A DNA stretch of 64,000 nucleotides from Dorea sp. (GCA_022769185.1 JALEKG010000090.1:62001-126000), one strand, 5' to 3'; shown: positions 8,732 to 18,349, counted from the first letter of the stretch. Notes: generated from the sequence alone by a model not told the origin. A program made the numbers and translations.

Positions 8732-10962
8732 GCATATATGATACATTGAACGAACAGCAGAAAGAAGCGGTGCTTCATACAGAAGGGCCGCTTCTTATAC
8801 TTGCAGGAGCCGGATCAGGAAAGACAAGGGTACTGACTCACAGAATCGCTTATCTGATCGAGGAGATGGGCGTCAATCCATGGAATATTCTTGCAATTAC
8901 ATTTACAAATAAAGCTGCGGGAGAAATGCGGGAGCGTGTCGACAGACTGGTAGGATATGGATCGGAGAGCATCTGGGTAAGTACCTTCCATTCCATGTGT
9001 GTCAGAATCTTAAGAAGACATATAAGTCTTCTGGGATATGATACCAATTTTACAATCTATGATACCGATGATCAGAAGACACTGATGAAAGATGTATGTA
9101 AACTTCTGCAGGTGGATACGAAGATCTATAAAGAACGTGCGCTTTTATCGGCAATCTCTCATGCAAAGGATGAACTGATCACACCGGAAGAATTCCGAAT
9201 CCAGGCAGAAGGAGACTATAGCAGACGTAAGATTGCGGAAGTGTATGAAGAATATGAAAAGCAGCTGAAGGCAAATAATGCATTGGATTTTGACGATCTT
9301 CTGGTAAAGACGGTCCAATTGTTCCAGACACAGAAGGATGTACTGGAGTATTACCAGGAAAGATTTCGCTATATTATGGTGGATGAATATCAGGATACGA
9401 ATACCGTGCAGTTTGAACTGATCCACCTGCTGGCATCGAAATATCGGAATCTGTGTGTGGTTGGTGATGATGATCAGTCTATCTACAAGTTCCGTGGAGC
9501 AAATATTAAAAATATCCTGAATTTTGAACAGGTATTTGAAGATGCAAAAGTCATTAAGCTGGAGCAGAATTACCGGTCTACCGGAAATATTTTAAATGCA
9601 GCCAATGCGGTGATCCGTAATAATCGGGGAAGAAAAGACAAGACACTGTGGACGGACAACGGGGAAGGAGATAAAATCCAGTTCCGCCAGTTCGACACTG
9701 CATTTGATGAGGCAGAATACATTGTCGGTGATATCCGGGAACATGTGGAGAAAGGCGATGCTACATATCATGATCATGCGATTCTCTATCGTACCAATGC
9801 ACAGTCCCGTATGTTTGAGGAAAAATTTGTGACTGCGAATATTCCGTATAAGATTGTCGGGGGGATTAACTTCTATGCAAGGCGTGAGATCAAAGACCTT
9901 TTAGCTTATCTGAAAACCATAGATAACGGAAAAGATGACCTTGCTGTACGAAGGATCATTAATGTTCCGAAGCGCGGAATCGGTCTGACCAGTATCAATC
10001 GGGTGCAGGAATATGCAGCAGGGCATGAGATCGGATTTTACGAAGCACTACAGGCGGCAGATCTGATTCCGGGAGTAGGAAGAGGTCTTGCGAAGCTGGA
10101 ATCTTTTGTAGCATTCATAGAGCACTTCAAAGCAGATGCAAAAGATATGAGCATTTCAGATCTGATGCAGGAGATTATCGAAGAAACCGGATACATTGAG
10201 GCACTGCAGGCAGAGGCTGACCCCGAAGAAGCTGAAAGCCGTATTGAGAACATCGATGAACTTCGAAGTAAAATTGCAGCTTACGAAGAAGCTTGTGAAG
10301 ATCAGAATGAGCCGGCAACTTTAAGTGGATTTCTGGAAGAAGTGGCACTGGTCGCAGACATTGACAGCCTCGATGAAGAGACAGATTATGTCGTCCTTAT
10401 GACCCTTCACAGTGCAAAGGGGCTGGAATTTCCGCATGTCTATCTTGCAGGAATGGAAGATGGCCTGTTCCCAAGCTATATGACGATTACGGCAGATGAT
10501 CCAGATGAACTGGAAGAGGAGAGACGGCTTTGTTATGTTGGAATTACCAGAGCAGAAAAGGAACTGACACTTACCTGTGCCAAACGGCGTATGATACGAG
10601 GAGAAACTCAGTATAATAAGATGTCAAGGTTTTTAAAAGAAGTGCCAATGGAATTATTATCAACCGGTGCAGTATTCCAGCCGGAAAAGGAAGAAATATT
10701 GAAAAAGCCAGCATATATGCAGGCGAAAGAAGCTTTTAAGACCAAAGCATTTACTTCAGCAAGACAGGTTCAGACGTTTGGAAATCCCAAAGGTGGTAAA
10801 CTGGATTATGAAGTAGGCGACCGCGTCCGTCATATCAAATTCGGGGAAGGAACAGTTACCGCCATCAATGCCGGAGGCCGTGACTATGAGGTGACGGTTG
10901 ATTTTGATGGACTGGGAACGAAGAAAATGTTCGCGGCATTTGCCAGATTACAGAGGATCTAG
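8728..10962 (+). CDS. pcrA: ATP-dependent DNA helicase PcrA/UvrD
   Basis: 'LAGAGSGKTRVLTHRIAYL', 'VDEYQDTN', 'GDDDQSIYKFRGA', 'LMTLHSAKGLEFPHVYLAGMEDGLFPS'; TTG start. Confidence 0.95.
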   Translation: MSIYDTLNEQQKEAVLHTEGPLLILAGAGSGKTRVLTHRIAYLIEEMGVNPWNILAITFTNKAAGEMRERVDRLVGYGSESIWVSTFHSMCVRILRRHISLLGYDTNFTIYDTDDQKTLMKDVCKLLQVDTKIYKERALLSAISHAKDELITPEEFRIQAEGDYSRRKIAEVYEEYEKQLKANNALDFDDLLVKTVQLFQTQKDVLEYYQERFRYIMVDEYQDTNTVQFELIHLLASKYRNLCVVGDDDQSIYKFRGANIKNILNFEQVFEDAKVIKLEQNYRSTGNILNAANAVIRNNRGRKDKTLWTDNGEGDKIQFRQFDTAFDEAEYIVGDIREHVEKGDATYHDHAILYRTNAQSRMFEEKFVTANIPYKIVGGINFYARREIKDLLAYLKTIDNGKDDLAVRRIINVPKRGIGLTSINRVQEYAAGHEIGFYEALQAADLIPGVGRGLAKLESFVAFIEHFKADAKDMSISDLMQEIIEETGYIEALQAEADPEEAESRIENIDELRSKIAAYEEACEDQNEPATLSGFLEEVALVADIDSLDEETDYVVLMTLHSAKGLEFPHVYLAGMEDGLFPSYMTITADDPDELEEERRLCYVGITRAEKELTLTCAKRRMIRGETQYNKMSRFLKEVPMELLSTGAVFQPEKEEILKKPAYMQAKEAFKTKAFTSARQVQTFGNPKGGKLDYEVGDRVRHIKFGEGTVTAINAGGRDYEVTVDFDGLGTKKMFAAFARLQRI

Positions 10963-11073
10963 GCGGATAAAAAACATATAATTTGAAATAAATATGTAGT
11001 AATCCAGAGGGGATAATGTTATAATAAAACCAATAATTGAATTGCCAGAGAGCATAAGAAAGGATGTGGAAGC

Positions 11074-11319
11074 ATGAGTAAGGTAGAGGATATTATTGCA
11101 GCATCAAAACTGAGTGAATTGATGAGTAAGAAAGAGGAAGAAGACAAGCATGGAAAAACTGTTCTTTGGATTCTTGCTATCGTAGGTGCAGTTGCAGCAG
11201 TTGCCGGAATTGCCTATGCCGTATATTGTTTCTTGACACCGGATTACCTGGAAGATTTCGAAGACGATTTTGATGATGATTTCGATGATGATTTCTTCAA
11301 TGATGAAGATCAGGTTTAA
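11074..11319 (+). CDS. small single-TM protein with acidic C-terminal tail
   Basis: One TM segment and 'EDFEDDFDDDFDDDFFNDEDQV' tail. Confidence 0.65.
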   Translation: MSKVEDIIAASKLSELMSKKEEEDKHGKTVLWILAIVGAVAAVAGIAYAVYCFLTPDYLEDFEDDFDDDFDDDFFNDEDQV

Positions 11320-11378
11320 TTGGTTGAGTTGGTATGCAATTGCAGACTGACGTTAAAAAGAATTAGATATGCAATGGA

Positions 11379-11432
11379 AGAAGCAGGTTGGAAACCTATC
11401 TGATGTAGGAAAGGTCATCTGGCCTGCTTTTG
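11379..11432 (+). terminator. probable intrinsic terminator
   Basis: GAAGCAGG ... CCTGCTTTTGTCTT. Confidence 0.5.
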
Positions 11433-11501
11433 TCTTGATTATATCAGGTGGAAGAGGACTTTCGCCTCTTTTGGCAAAGAGACTTGAAAGAAGTGAGGAA
11501 A

Positions 11502-12440
11502 ATGAACATGGAGGAGCAGTGCTTTGCACTATTGATTGATGCAGACAATGTGTCTGCAAAATATATCAAGCCGATACTGACAGAATTGTCGAAGTATGGA
11601 ATTATCACATATAAAAGAATCTATGGCGACTGGACCAGTACCCAGCATTCCAGCTGGAAGGATGAACTGCTTACGAATTCCATTACTCCGATCCAGCAGT
11701 TCAGCTATACGCAGGGAAAGAATTCTACAGATTCTGCAATGATCATTGACGCAATGGATATTCTGTATACCAATGACGTGGATGGCTTCTGTATCGTATC
11801 CAGCGACAGTGATTTCACCAGACTGGTGAGCAGGCTGCGTGAAAGTGGTAAGATGGTAATTGGAATGGGAGAAAATAAAACACCGGAACCATTCCGTAAG
11901 GCATGTGATAAATTTACGATTCTGGAAAATCTGTTAAATGAGCAGAACCCTGGAAGCTCTAAAGGAGAAGAATCGCATGATAAGCTGAGCAAAGAAAAGA
12001 TTGAGGATGCCATTATCAAGATGATCATTGAAAATCAAGACAGCAACAAGGTAACCGGCCTGGGTGAAGTCGGAAGCCGTCTGGTCAGCTTGTATCCGGA
12101 CTTTGATGTCCGAAGCTATGGCTACAATATGCTGTCAAAATTCCTGGAAGAATTCTCAAGGATACAGCTGGTGAAAAATGGAAATATTGTATCCGTGGCA
12201 CTGAAGGAAGACCGCGGAATGAAAGAAAACATCGACGGATATGTTCTGTTCCTGGTGAAAAAAGCAGGAAAGTCCGGAATGGAACTCAGTACGCTTGGTA
12301 ATAAAGTGTATGAAAAATATAAAGAGTTCAAGATCAGTGACTATGGATATTCTCAATTTAACCAGTATGTGAAGAGCTTAGAGCATATTAAAGTGGAGCA
12401 GGATGGAACGATCCTGAAAGCGTTCTATCATAAACAGTAA
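11502..12440 (+). CDS. NYN (PIN-like) domain protein with two C-terminal OST-HTH/LOTUS repeats
   Basis: 'CFALLIDADNVSAKYI', 'STDSAMIIDAMDILY', 'FCIVSSDSDFTRLVSRLRESGKMVIGMG', then two LOTUS-like segments. Confidence 0.85.
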   Translation: MNMEEQCFALLIDADNVSAKYIKPILTELSKYGIITYKRIYGDWTSTQHSSWKDELLTNSITPIQQFSYTQGKNSTDSAMIIDAMDILYTNDVDGFCIVSSDSDFTRLVSRLRESGKMVIGMGENKTPEPFRKACDKFTILENLLNEQNPGSSKGEESHDKLSKEKIEDAIIKMIIENQDSNKVTGLGEVGSRLVSLYPDFDVRSYGYNMLSKFLEEFSRIQLVKNGNIVSVALKEDRGMKENIDGYVLFLVKKAGKSGMELSTLGNKVYEKYKEFKISDYGYSQFNQYVKSLEHIKVEQDGTILKAFYHKQ

Positions 12441-12459
12441 AAGGAGAAGAGACAGCAAT

Positions 12460-13842
12460 ATGAAAAAAGGACAGGTATATGAGGGAATCATTGAATCCGT
12501 AGAATTTCCAAATAAAGGGAAGGTATTCCTGCCGGAAGAAGATAGATATGTGATTGTAAAAATTGGCGTTCCGGGACAAAAGGTCCGGTTTTCTGTCAAT
12601 AAGATCCGAAAAGGAAAGGCAGAAGGAAGGCTCCTGGAAGTGCTGGAAAAGTCACCGTTGGAAGTAGAATCTGCATGCCCGCATTTCGGACAGTGCGGGG
12701 GATGTATGTATCAAAATCTGCCATATGAAGAGCAGCTCAAGATGAAGGAAGCTCAGGTGAAAGCCATGATGGATGAGGCGGTAGAAGGTCCTTATCTCTG
12801 GGAAGGTGTAAAGCCAAGTCCGGTAAAACAGGCTTATCGCAACAAGATGGAATTTTCCTTTGGGGATGAATATAAAGGCGGACCGATGGCACTTGGAATG
12901 CATAAGAGAGGAAGCTTTCATGATATCGTAAATGTGACCGACTGCCAGATCGTAGATGAAGATTACCGGAAGATCCTGGCATGTACACTGGAATGTGCGA
13001 AAAAATCAGGATATCCATATTATCATAGGATGCGCCATTCCGGATATTTCCGTCATCTGCTGGTTCGGAAAGCGGTGAAGACCGGAGAGATTCTGATCGA
13101 TCTGGTGACGACGACAGAACATGCGGTGGATGGCAGCAGTACCTTTGAACAGAACTGGAAAGAAAGCTTGCTTTCCCTGGAGCTTAATGGAACCATTGCC
13201 GGAATCCTGCATACACAGAATGACAGTGTAGCAGATGTAGTAAAAGATGAAGGAACAACAATACTTTATGGACAGAGTTATTTTTACGAAGAGTTACTGG
13301 GCTTAAAATTCAAGATCACACCATTCTCTTTCTTCCAGACCAATTCCCTGGGGGCAGAAGTCTTGTATGAGACTGCCAGAGAATACATCGGAGAGACAAA
13401 AGATAAAGTTATCTTCGACCTCTACAGTGGAACCGGAACGATCGCACAGATTCTGGCACCAGTCGCTAAAAAGGTTGTAGGAGTTGAAATCGTGGAAGAA
13501 GCGGTAGAAGCAGCAAAAGAAAATGCAAAGCTTAACGGCCTTGATAACTGTACCTTCTGGGCAGGAGATGTTCTGAAAGTCATTGACGAACTGGGAGAAG
13601 TACCAGATCTGATCATGTTGGATCCGCCAAGAGATGGCGTGCATCCAAAAGCCCTGGAGAAGATCACCAACTTTGGCGTGGATAAGATGGTATATATCGC
13701 ATGCAAGCCGACCAGCCTGGCAAGAGACCTGGAGATGCTGCAGGGAAGAGGATATCAGGTGGAGAGGATCGCGTGCGTAGATCTATTCCCGAATACTGTG
13801 CATGTGGAAACAGTCTGCCTTCTGTCGAGAAAACCACAATAA
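12460..13842 (+). CDS. rlmD: 23S rRNA (uracil-5-)-methyltransferase, RlmD/RlmCD type with TRAM domain
   Basis: N-terminal TRAM-like region, 'CPHFGQCGGCMYQ' Fe-S motif, 'DLYSGTGTIAQIL', 'LDPPRDG', 'YIACKPTSLARDL'. Confidence 0.92.
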   Translation: MKKGQVYEGIIESVEFPNKGKVFLPEEDRYVIVKIGVPGQKVRFSVNKIRKGKAEGRLLEVLEKSPLEVESACPHFGQCGGCMYQNLPYEEQLKMKEAQVKAMMDEAVEGPYLWEGVKPSPVKQAYRNKMEFSFGDEYKGGPMALGMHKRGSFHDIVNVTDCQIVDEDYRKILACTLECAKKSGYPYYHRMRHSGYFRHLLVRKAVKTGEILIDLVTTTEHAVDGSSTFEQNWKESLLSLELNGTIAGILHTQNDSVADVVKDEGTTILYGQSYFYEELLGLKFKITPFSFFQTNSLGAEVLYETAREYIGETKDKVIFDLYSGTGTIAQILAPVAKKVVGVEIVEEAVEAAKENAKLNGLDNCTFWAGDVLKVIDELGEVPDLIMLDPPRDGVHPKALEKITNFGVDKMVYIACKPTSLARDLEMLQGRGYQVERIACVDLFPNTVHVETVCLLSRKPQ

Positions 13843-13867
13843 ATCAACAATGACATTGACTGAATAA

Positions 13868-13935
13868 TAGGCTTTTGCTAAAAGGTATCACTTATGAGAA
13901 AATGTATGATACCTTCTGGTAGGAGCCTTTTTATA
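13868..13935 (+). terminator. probable intrinsic terminator
   Basis: AAGGTATCA ... TGATACCTT within AGGCT...AGGAGCCTTTTT. Confidence 0.6.
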
Positions 13936-13945
13936 TAAAGATAAC

Positions 13946-13974
13946 TTGACTTCTAAATCTTACTGATGTAATAT
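13946..13974 (+). promoter_or_regulatory. promoter TTGACT-N17-TAATAT with embedded BlaI-like box TTACTGATGTAA (13960-13971)
   Basis: Hexamers read directly; imperfect operator overlaps the -10. Confidence 0.75.
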
Positions 13975-14023
13975 TTACACAAGTACAGCAGGATTCTGGA
14001 TAAAATTTTTTTGTTCTGAAATC

Positions 14024-14035
14024 TTACATATGTAA
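14024..14035. promoter_or_regulatory. BlaI/MecI/CopY-type operator TTACATATGTAA
   Basis: Perfect 12-bp palindrome of the TACAnnTGTA class. Confidence 0.75.
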
Positions 14036-14104
14036 TAAAAAAGAAAGGAGGAATGCTGACAAAGGAAAATACGAAGAAGACACTGAAGAACTATATGGAG
14101 GCGA

Positions 14105-14566
14105 ATGATGAAAGATATAAAATGGCTGTTGAAGAAATGGGGATTCCCGATTTTGATATTGCTAATTGTGGTAATAGTAGGAGTGATTTGTTGGAGCAAG
14201 CTATATACGGAGGAAAAGAAGGTGTCAGAGGATGTATGGGAGCCTTCGGTAGAGACCCCGAACAGTGAAGCGATAACGGAAGAAGAAACCAACACGGAAA
14301 CGTCTACGGAGTCAGCATATTGGTTTATTCCTCAATCCAGTGGTGATCTCCTGTCAGAAGAGGAAAAGGAGCAGTTGCAGAGTATGGTTTTGTCAGCAGC
14401 AGAATCGGTCAGAGAAATTTATAAGGATTCAATAATTACAAATGCTCCGAGTTATTCTTCCGGTGTTAGTGAATTTACAGATGAACAACGGAAAAAGGTT
14501 GTGGAGCAATATAGAGAAAATGGAATTGGAACTGCCGTAGGTAGCGAGAATGAAAGAATGATTTGA
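14105..14566 (+). CDS. membrane-anchored hypothetical protein, possibly C-terminally truncated
   Basis: N-terminal TM segment, then an acidic/Thr-rich linker and 'LLSEEEKEQLQSMVLSAAESVREIYKD'; GGAGG RBS. Confidence 0.65.
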   Translation: MMKDIKWLLKKWGFPILILLIVVIVGVICWSKLYTEEKKVSEDVWEPSVETPNSEAITEEETNTETSTESAYWFIPQSSGDLLSEEEKEQLQSMVLSAAESVREIYKDSIITNAPSYSSGVSEFTDEQRKKVVEQYRENGIGTAVGSENERMI

Positions 14567-14590
14567 TAATATCGGAGTTTTATGGTAATC

Positions 14591-14602
14591 TTACAGGTGT
14601 AA
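14591..14602. promoter_or_regulatory. BlaI/MecI/CopY-type operator TTACAGGTGTAA
   Basis: Sits in AATCTTACAGGTGTAA, identical over 16 nt to the copy upstream of blaI. Confidence 0.75.
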
Positions 14603-14618
14603 GAGAAAAGGCGGAAAA

Positions 14619-15023
14619 ATGAAGAAATTTTTGAAATTTATGCTATGTATTATGAGTTCGCTTATTGCACTGATTGTAGTGTTTTGGTCTTGCATTTCGT
14701 ATACGGTAAATTACAAGAAGACAATTTGTGATACATCTGTTTCGCCGGATGAAAAATACGAATTGACACTTCAGGCAATCGGAGAACCGGAGTGGCCTTT
14801 TGGTTCAGCAAGTGGACGATTAGTCCTTATGGAAGGCAAAGATAAGATATCTCAAACAGATTTTGAATTGTACAATGACGGTGGGATCATCAGCAGCAGG
14901 TGTTGGGAGGTTACATGGTATGAAGATTATGCAGAGGTAATTCTGTCAGGCGAAGAACAATTTGATGAACGAGTTACTCTGTATTTTGATGGTTCGGTAG
15001 ATATGCAACAGATTATCGAGTGA
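14619..15023 (+). CDS. membrane-anchored hypothetical protein
   Basis: N-terminal TM segment, globular C-terminal part; GGCGG RBS just after a BlaI-type box. Confidence 0.65.
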   Translation: MKKFLKFMLCIMSSLIALIVVFWSCISYTVNYKKTICDTSVSPDEKYELTLQAIGEPEWPFGSASGRLVLMEGKDKISQTDFELYNDGGIISSRCWEVTWYEDYAEVILSGEEQFDERVTLYFDGSVDMQQIIE

Positions 15024-15138
15024 GAATTTATAGTAATAAAGTAAATATTTATAAGTTTGATAAGAAAGTGGGAGATGAACAGATGAGTATTGTAGGAGAT
15101 GTGAGAAATCGAATTTTACTTAAAAGGAGAATGACGTA

Positions 15139-15960
15139 ATGGATAGATTTAAGAATATTAAGGAGAAACTGCTTGCCTTGGCTAAGGAAGATGAAGATAT
15201 TAAGGCAATTGTTTTGATAGGTTCTTCAACCAGAGATACGGTAAAAGCAGATGAATATTCTGATTTGGACGTTGTGATTGCAACGGAAAAACCGGAAGGA
15301 TGGTTATATGGGGATTGTCCGGAAAAACTTGGGGGTGTGAAAATATCTTTTGTTGAACCAACACTTGGTGGTGGAAAAGAAAGAAGAATGTTATATGAAG
15401 GTTCGCTTGACGTTGACATGATTGTATTTACACCGGATCAGTTTGAAAAAGCAATAAGGGAAGGTGTCGCAAGCTGTGTTATGAACCGAGGCTATGAGAT
15501 AATGTATGATGCAGAAGAATATTCAGCACTGTTAAAAGAGTATATTTCTCATGAGCTTAAGCCCACAGATTTATCGGAACCGGAATTTATTAATATGGTA
15601 AACGATTTCTTCTTCCATACCATATGGGCATCCAAAAAGATTCTTCGTGGTGAATTGTGGACTGCGAAAATGTGTATTGACGCTTATTTAAAAAAATACC
15701 TGCTGAAGATAATTGAGATGTATTCGGTGTCAAAATACCATGTTGATGTATGGCATGACGGAAGATTTTTGGATCAATGGGCTGAGATGGAAATTCTTTC
15801 GGATTTGGAAAAGTGCTTTGCCCACTATGACAGGGAGGATATGGTGTCTTCTTTGTTGGCTACTTTAGATCTTTTTTGTAGATTGGCAAGTCAGACAGCA
15901 GAAATGAAGGAATACAAATATCCCAAAGAGGCTGAAAATTATACGAAGTTTTTGATATAG
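15139..15960 (+). CDS. aminoglycoside 6-adenylyltransferase-like (ANT(6)/AadE family)
   Basis: 'VLIGSSTRDTVKADEYSDLDVVIATEK' nucleotidyltransferase motif, 'MCIDAYLKKYLLKIIEMYS', 'WHDGRFLDQWAE'. Confidence 0.8.
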   Translation: MDRFKNIKEKLLALAKEDEDIKAIVLIGSSTRDTVKADEYSDLDVVIATEKPEGWLYGDCPEKLGGVKISFVEPTLGGGKERRMLYEGSLDVDMIVFTPDQFEKAIREGVASCVMNRGYEIMYDAEEYSALLKEYISHELKPTDLSEPEFINMVNDFFFHTIWASKKILRGELWTAKMCIDAYLKKYLLKIIEMYSVSKYHVDVWHDGRFLDQWAEMEILSDLEKCFAHYDREDMVSSLLATLDLFCRLASQTAEMKEYKYPKEAENYTKFLI

Positions 15961-16099
15961 AGAAAAAATTATGAAAGCAATGGAAAAAGATTGGTTATCG
16001 TTATGGAGAGATGATATTTAAGCCTGAAATGACAGAGGGAAATCCGATCAGTTTATATTCACTTGATTCAGATAATGGTTTGGCCTTTACCCGATTTTT

Positions 16100-17896
16100 C
16101 TATTTCCAGATATTCATGTCAGATAAGATAGACATGGTAATTTCGGTAGCGTTGCCTCCGGTAGCGTTGCTATCTGCTCCAATGTTGGTAGCAAAAAAGT
16201 ATGTATTATCTGCAGTTTCAATATAGCCTATAAACCAACCATTCACATCTTGTCCGTTTACACGTCCAGTTCCGGTTTTTCCGTAGAATGTTCCGGTATC
16301 GGAAGAAGAAATGTATATGGAATCTTTTACTGCATTGATGTTTTCAGGAGTGAAGCCGAAGCTGTTATTTTGCAGCTTCGTTAAAAGTTCGACCTGTTCT
16401 AGTGGAGAAATCTCCAAGGATGATTCCATCCAATAAGTAGAAAAATCACCACTCATGTTCTCGTTCCCATACCCGATTTCTTGAATATAGCTGTAAACGT
16501 TAGAGAATCCAAGCTGTTCATCCATTGCCTGGAAATACCAGTTCACAGAAGAGTCCATAGCGGACTGTAAGGTCTGATCGGCATTCCATGATTCAAAAGG
16601 ATAGGTTTCTCCATTCCACGCTATAAAGGAGTTATCTGGTGTAATGACACCTTCTTCCAAGCCAAACAGGGCATCATATATCTTGTAGGTGGAGTTTGGT
16701 GCAACTCGCAGGGTGGCATGTTCCATGTCGTGTATGCGCCAAACATCATTTCCCAAATCATATAAAACAAAGCTTCCTTCATATTTTCCAAAGTATGTAG
16801 AAAGGTCTACATAGGAAATATTTTCTGAGGAGGAGTTCCATTGATAGTGATTTCCATCTGCTGCGTATATAGAAATAAAAGGTGCAAGTCCTAGAAGGAG
16901 AACAGCAGTCAGCATAAATGCTGCCATGCCTTTTAGCCTTTTCATAGATGTTGGCTTCTCATAAGAAGCAATATTGATAATCCTGCGCTTCATCTGCTTC
17001 ATATTTCCACCAAGGCCGGCAGCAAACGGAAAAGGAGTGAGTGAAACCTTTTCAGCAAAGTTAATCAGTGTATTGCCATAATCTTCGTAAGCATCCTCTT
17101 CAAGCATCTTTAGAACAGAGGTGTCACAGGCAACCTCTCTGTCATTACGCATTTCCCTCAAGGCATACCATACAAGAGGATTGAACCAATATACCACTCC
17201 GGCAAGGTTCATCAGATGACTGGCAATGGCATCATGGTGCTTGTAATGTTGCAGTTCATGTAACAGCATATACCGCATATCGGATTCATTATAATCTGAA
17301 ATCAGATGGATGGGCAGATAAATACACGGTTTTAAAAGTCCTACAATAATCGGAGATTTCAAAAATGCGGTGCTGTAAACTGGAATATCTCTGTGAATTT
17401 CCATTTCTTCTAAGCAGTGATGATATAGTCTACGGACTTCCTGATTTTGAAGTGGAAGAGCAGATTCCTTCAAAGTGCGTAAACGGAGAGAGGATTTGAT
17501 TACCAATATAATCATTACAAGGATGCCTATAAGCCATATCCCTAATAATATGTATCCGGCAATCAATGTAGTCTCGCTATTTACTGAAAGAGTAAAGTCA
17601 TTTAACCAATTTTCATTTCCGGTCGGATTGATTTTCACAGTTTCATCTATAGCTGTTCCGGTGTTGAAAGCAGAAGACCTTCTCAGACTGATGAGCCAGG
17701 AGAAGATTTGTGGAAACCCGATTAGACGGAACGGTATAAAAGGAACTGCCAATAACCCAAGCAGTAGGAACCACAGATTATATTGCATCTGGCTGGACAG
17801 GGTATTTTTGAATATCCGCTTGGCTACTAAAAGAATTCCGATGATACCGCTGATAAACACATTGCATATTAAAAAGCGTATCATAAAATTAGCCAC
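16100..17896 (-). CDS. blaR1: BlaR1/MecR1-type sensor: M56 metallopeptidase plus penicillin-binding domain
   Basis: 'HELQHYKHHDAI' HExxH, 'REMRNDREVACD'; C-terminal 'NSTYKIYDALFGLEEG' (STYK), 'YWMESSLEISPLEQV', 'GKTGTG'. Confidence 0.92.
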   Translation of the reverse strand: MANFMIRFLICNVFISGIIGILLVAKRIFKNTLSSQMQYNLWFLLLGLLAVPFIPFRLIGFPQIFSWLISLRRSSAFNTGTAIDETVKINPTGNENWLNDFTLSVNSETTLIAGYILLGIWLIGILVMIILVIKSSLRLRTLKESALPLQNQEVRRLYHHCLEEMEIHRDIPVYSTAFLKSPIIVGLLKPCIYLPIHLISDYNESDMRYMLLHELQHYKHHDAIASHLMNLAGVVYWFNPLVWYALREMRNDREVACDTSVLKMLEEDAYEDYGNTLINFAEKVSLTPFPFAAGLGGNMKQMKRRIINIASYEKPTSMKRLKGMAAFMLTAVLLLGLAPFISIYAADGNHYQWNSSSENISYVDLSTYFGKYEGSFVLYDLGNDVWRIHDMEHATLRVAPNSTYKIYDALFGLEEGVITPDNSFIAWNGETYPFESWNADQTLQSAMDSSVNWYFQAMDEQLGFSNVYSYIQEIGYGNENMSGDFSTYWMESSLEISPLEQVELLTKLQNNSFGFTPENINAVKDSIYISSSDTGTFYGKTGTGRVNGQDVNGWFIGYIETADNTYFFATNIGADSNATGGNATEITMSILSDMNIWK

Positions 17897-17897
17897 A

Positions 17898-18284
17898 TTA
17901 ATTGCCTCCTTTTTTTGAACTCTTGGAAAGAAGGGTACGCAGAGTATCTATTTCTGTTTCAGATAGTTTGTCATTTTCTATATACGCAGATAACATGGCA
18001 GTAATATCTCCGTTATAATAGCGTTCCAGAAAAGAGTTGCTTTTCTGACCGATATATTCGCTTTCTTTCACTACTGGGGTATATACAAATACGCGGCTCT
18101 GCCTTTCATAAGTAAGAGCGCCTTTGGTTACAAGACGTTTAATTAGTGTTTGTATTGTTTTGGGACTCCAGCTGGTAGTCTGTAATAATTTTTCAGTTAT
18201 TTCATTGGTACTGATCGGCGCATGTTTCCATACGATTTTCATAACTTCGAATTCAGCTTCGGAAATCTGTGGTAGATTACTCAT
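17898..18284 (-). CDS. blaI: BlaI/MecI/CopY family repressor
   Basis: 'LPQISEAEFEVMKIVWKHAPISTNEITEKLLQTTSWSPKTIQTLIKRLVTKGALTYER'. Confidence 0.95.
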   Translation of the reverse strand: MSNLPQISEAEFEVMKIVWKHAPISTNEITEKLLQTTSWSPKTIQTLIKRLVTKGALTYERQSRVFVYTPVVKESEYIGQKSNSFLERYYNGDITAMLSAYIENDKLSETEIDTLRTLLSKSSKKGGN

Positions 18285-18304
18285 CTCAAATTCCTCCTAA
18301 AATC

Positions 18305-18349
18305 TTACAGGTGTAATAATATCATATATGATATTTGCGCAATTGTCAA
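18305..18349 (-). promoter_or_regulatory. blaI promoter (TTGACA-N17-TATGAT on minus strand) with BlaI-type box TTACAGGTGTAA at 18305-18316
   Basis: -35 complement 18344-18349, -10 complement 18321-18326, operator immediately downstream. Confidence 0.8.

Noticed and set aside
11262-11310. GATGATGATTTC tandem repeat as a phase-variable tract
   Set aside because: Only about two copies encoding an acidic tail; unit length is a multiple of three, so no on/off switching expected.
14053-14268. 71-aa ORF overlapping the start of the 14105 protein
   Set aside because: Its ATG is only one nucleotide from the GGAGG, too close; the overlapping frame has the convincing TM protein. Could still be a leader peptide, but not supported.
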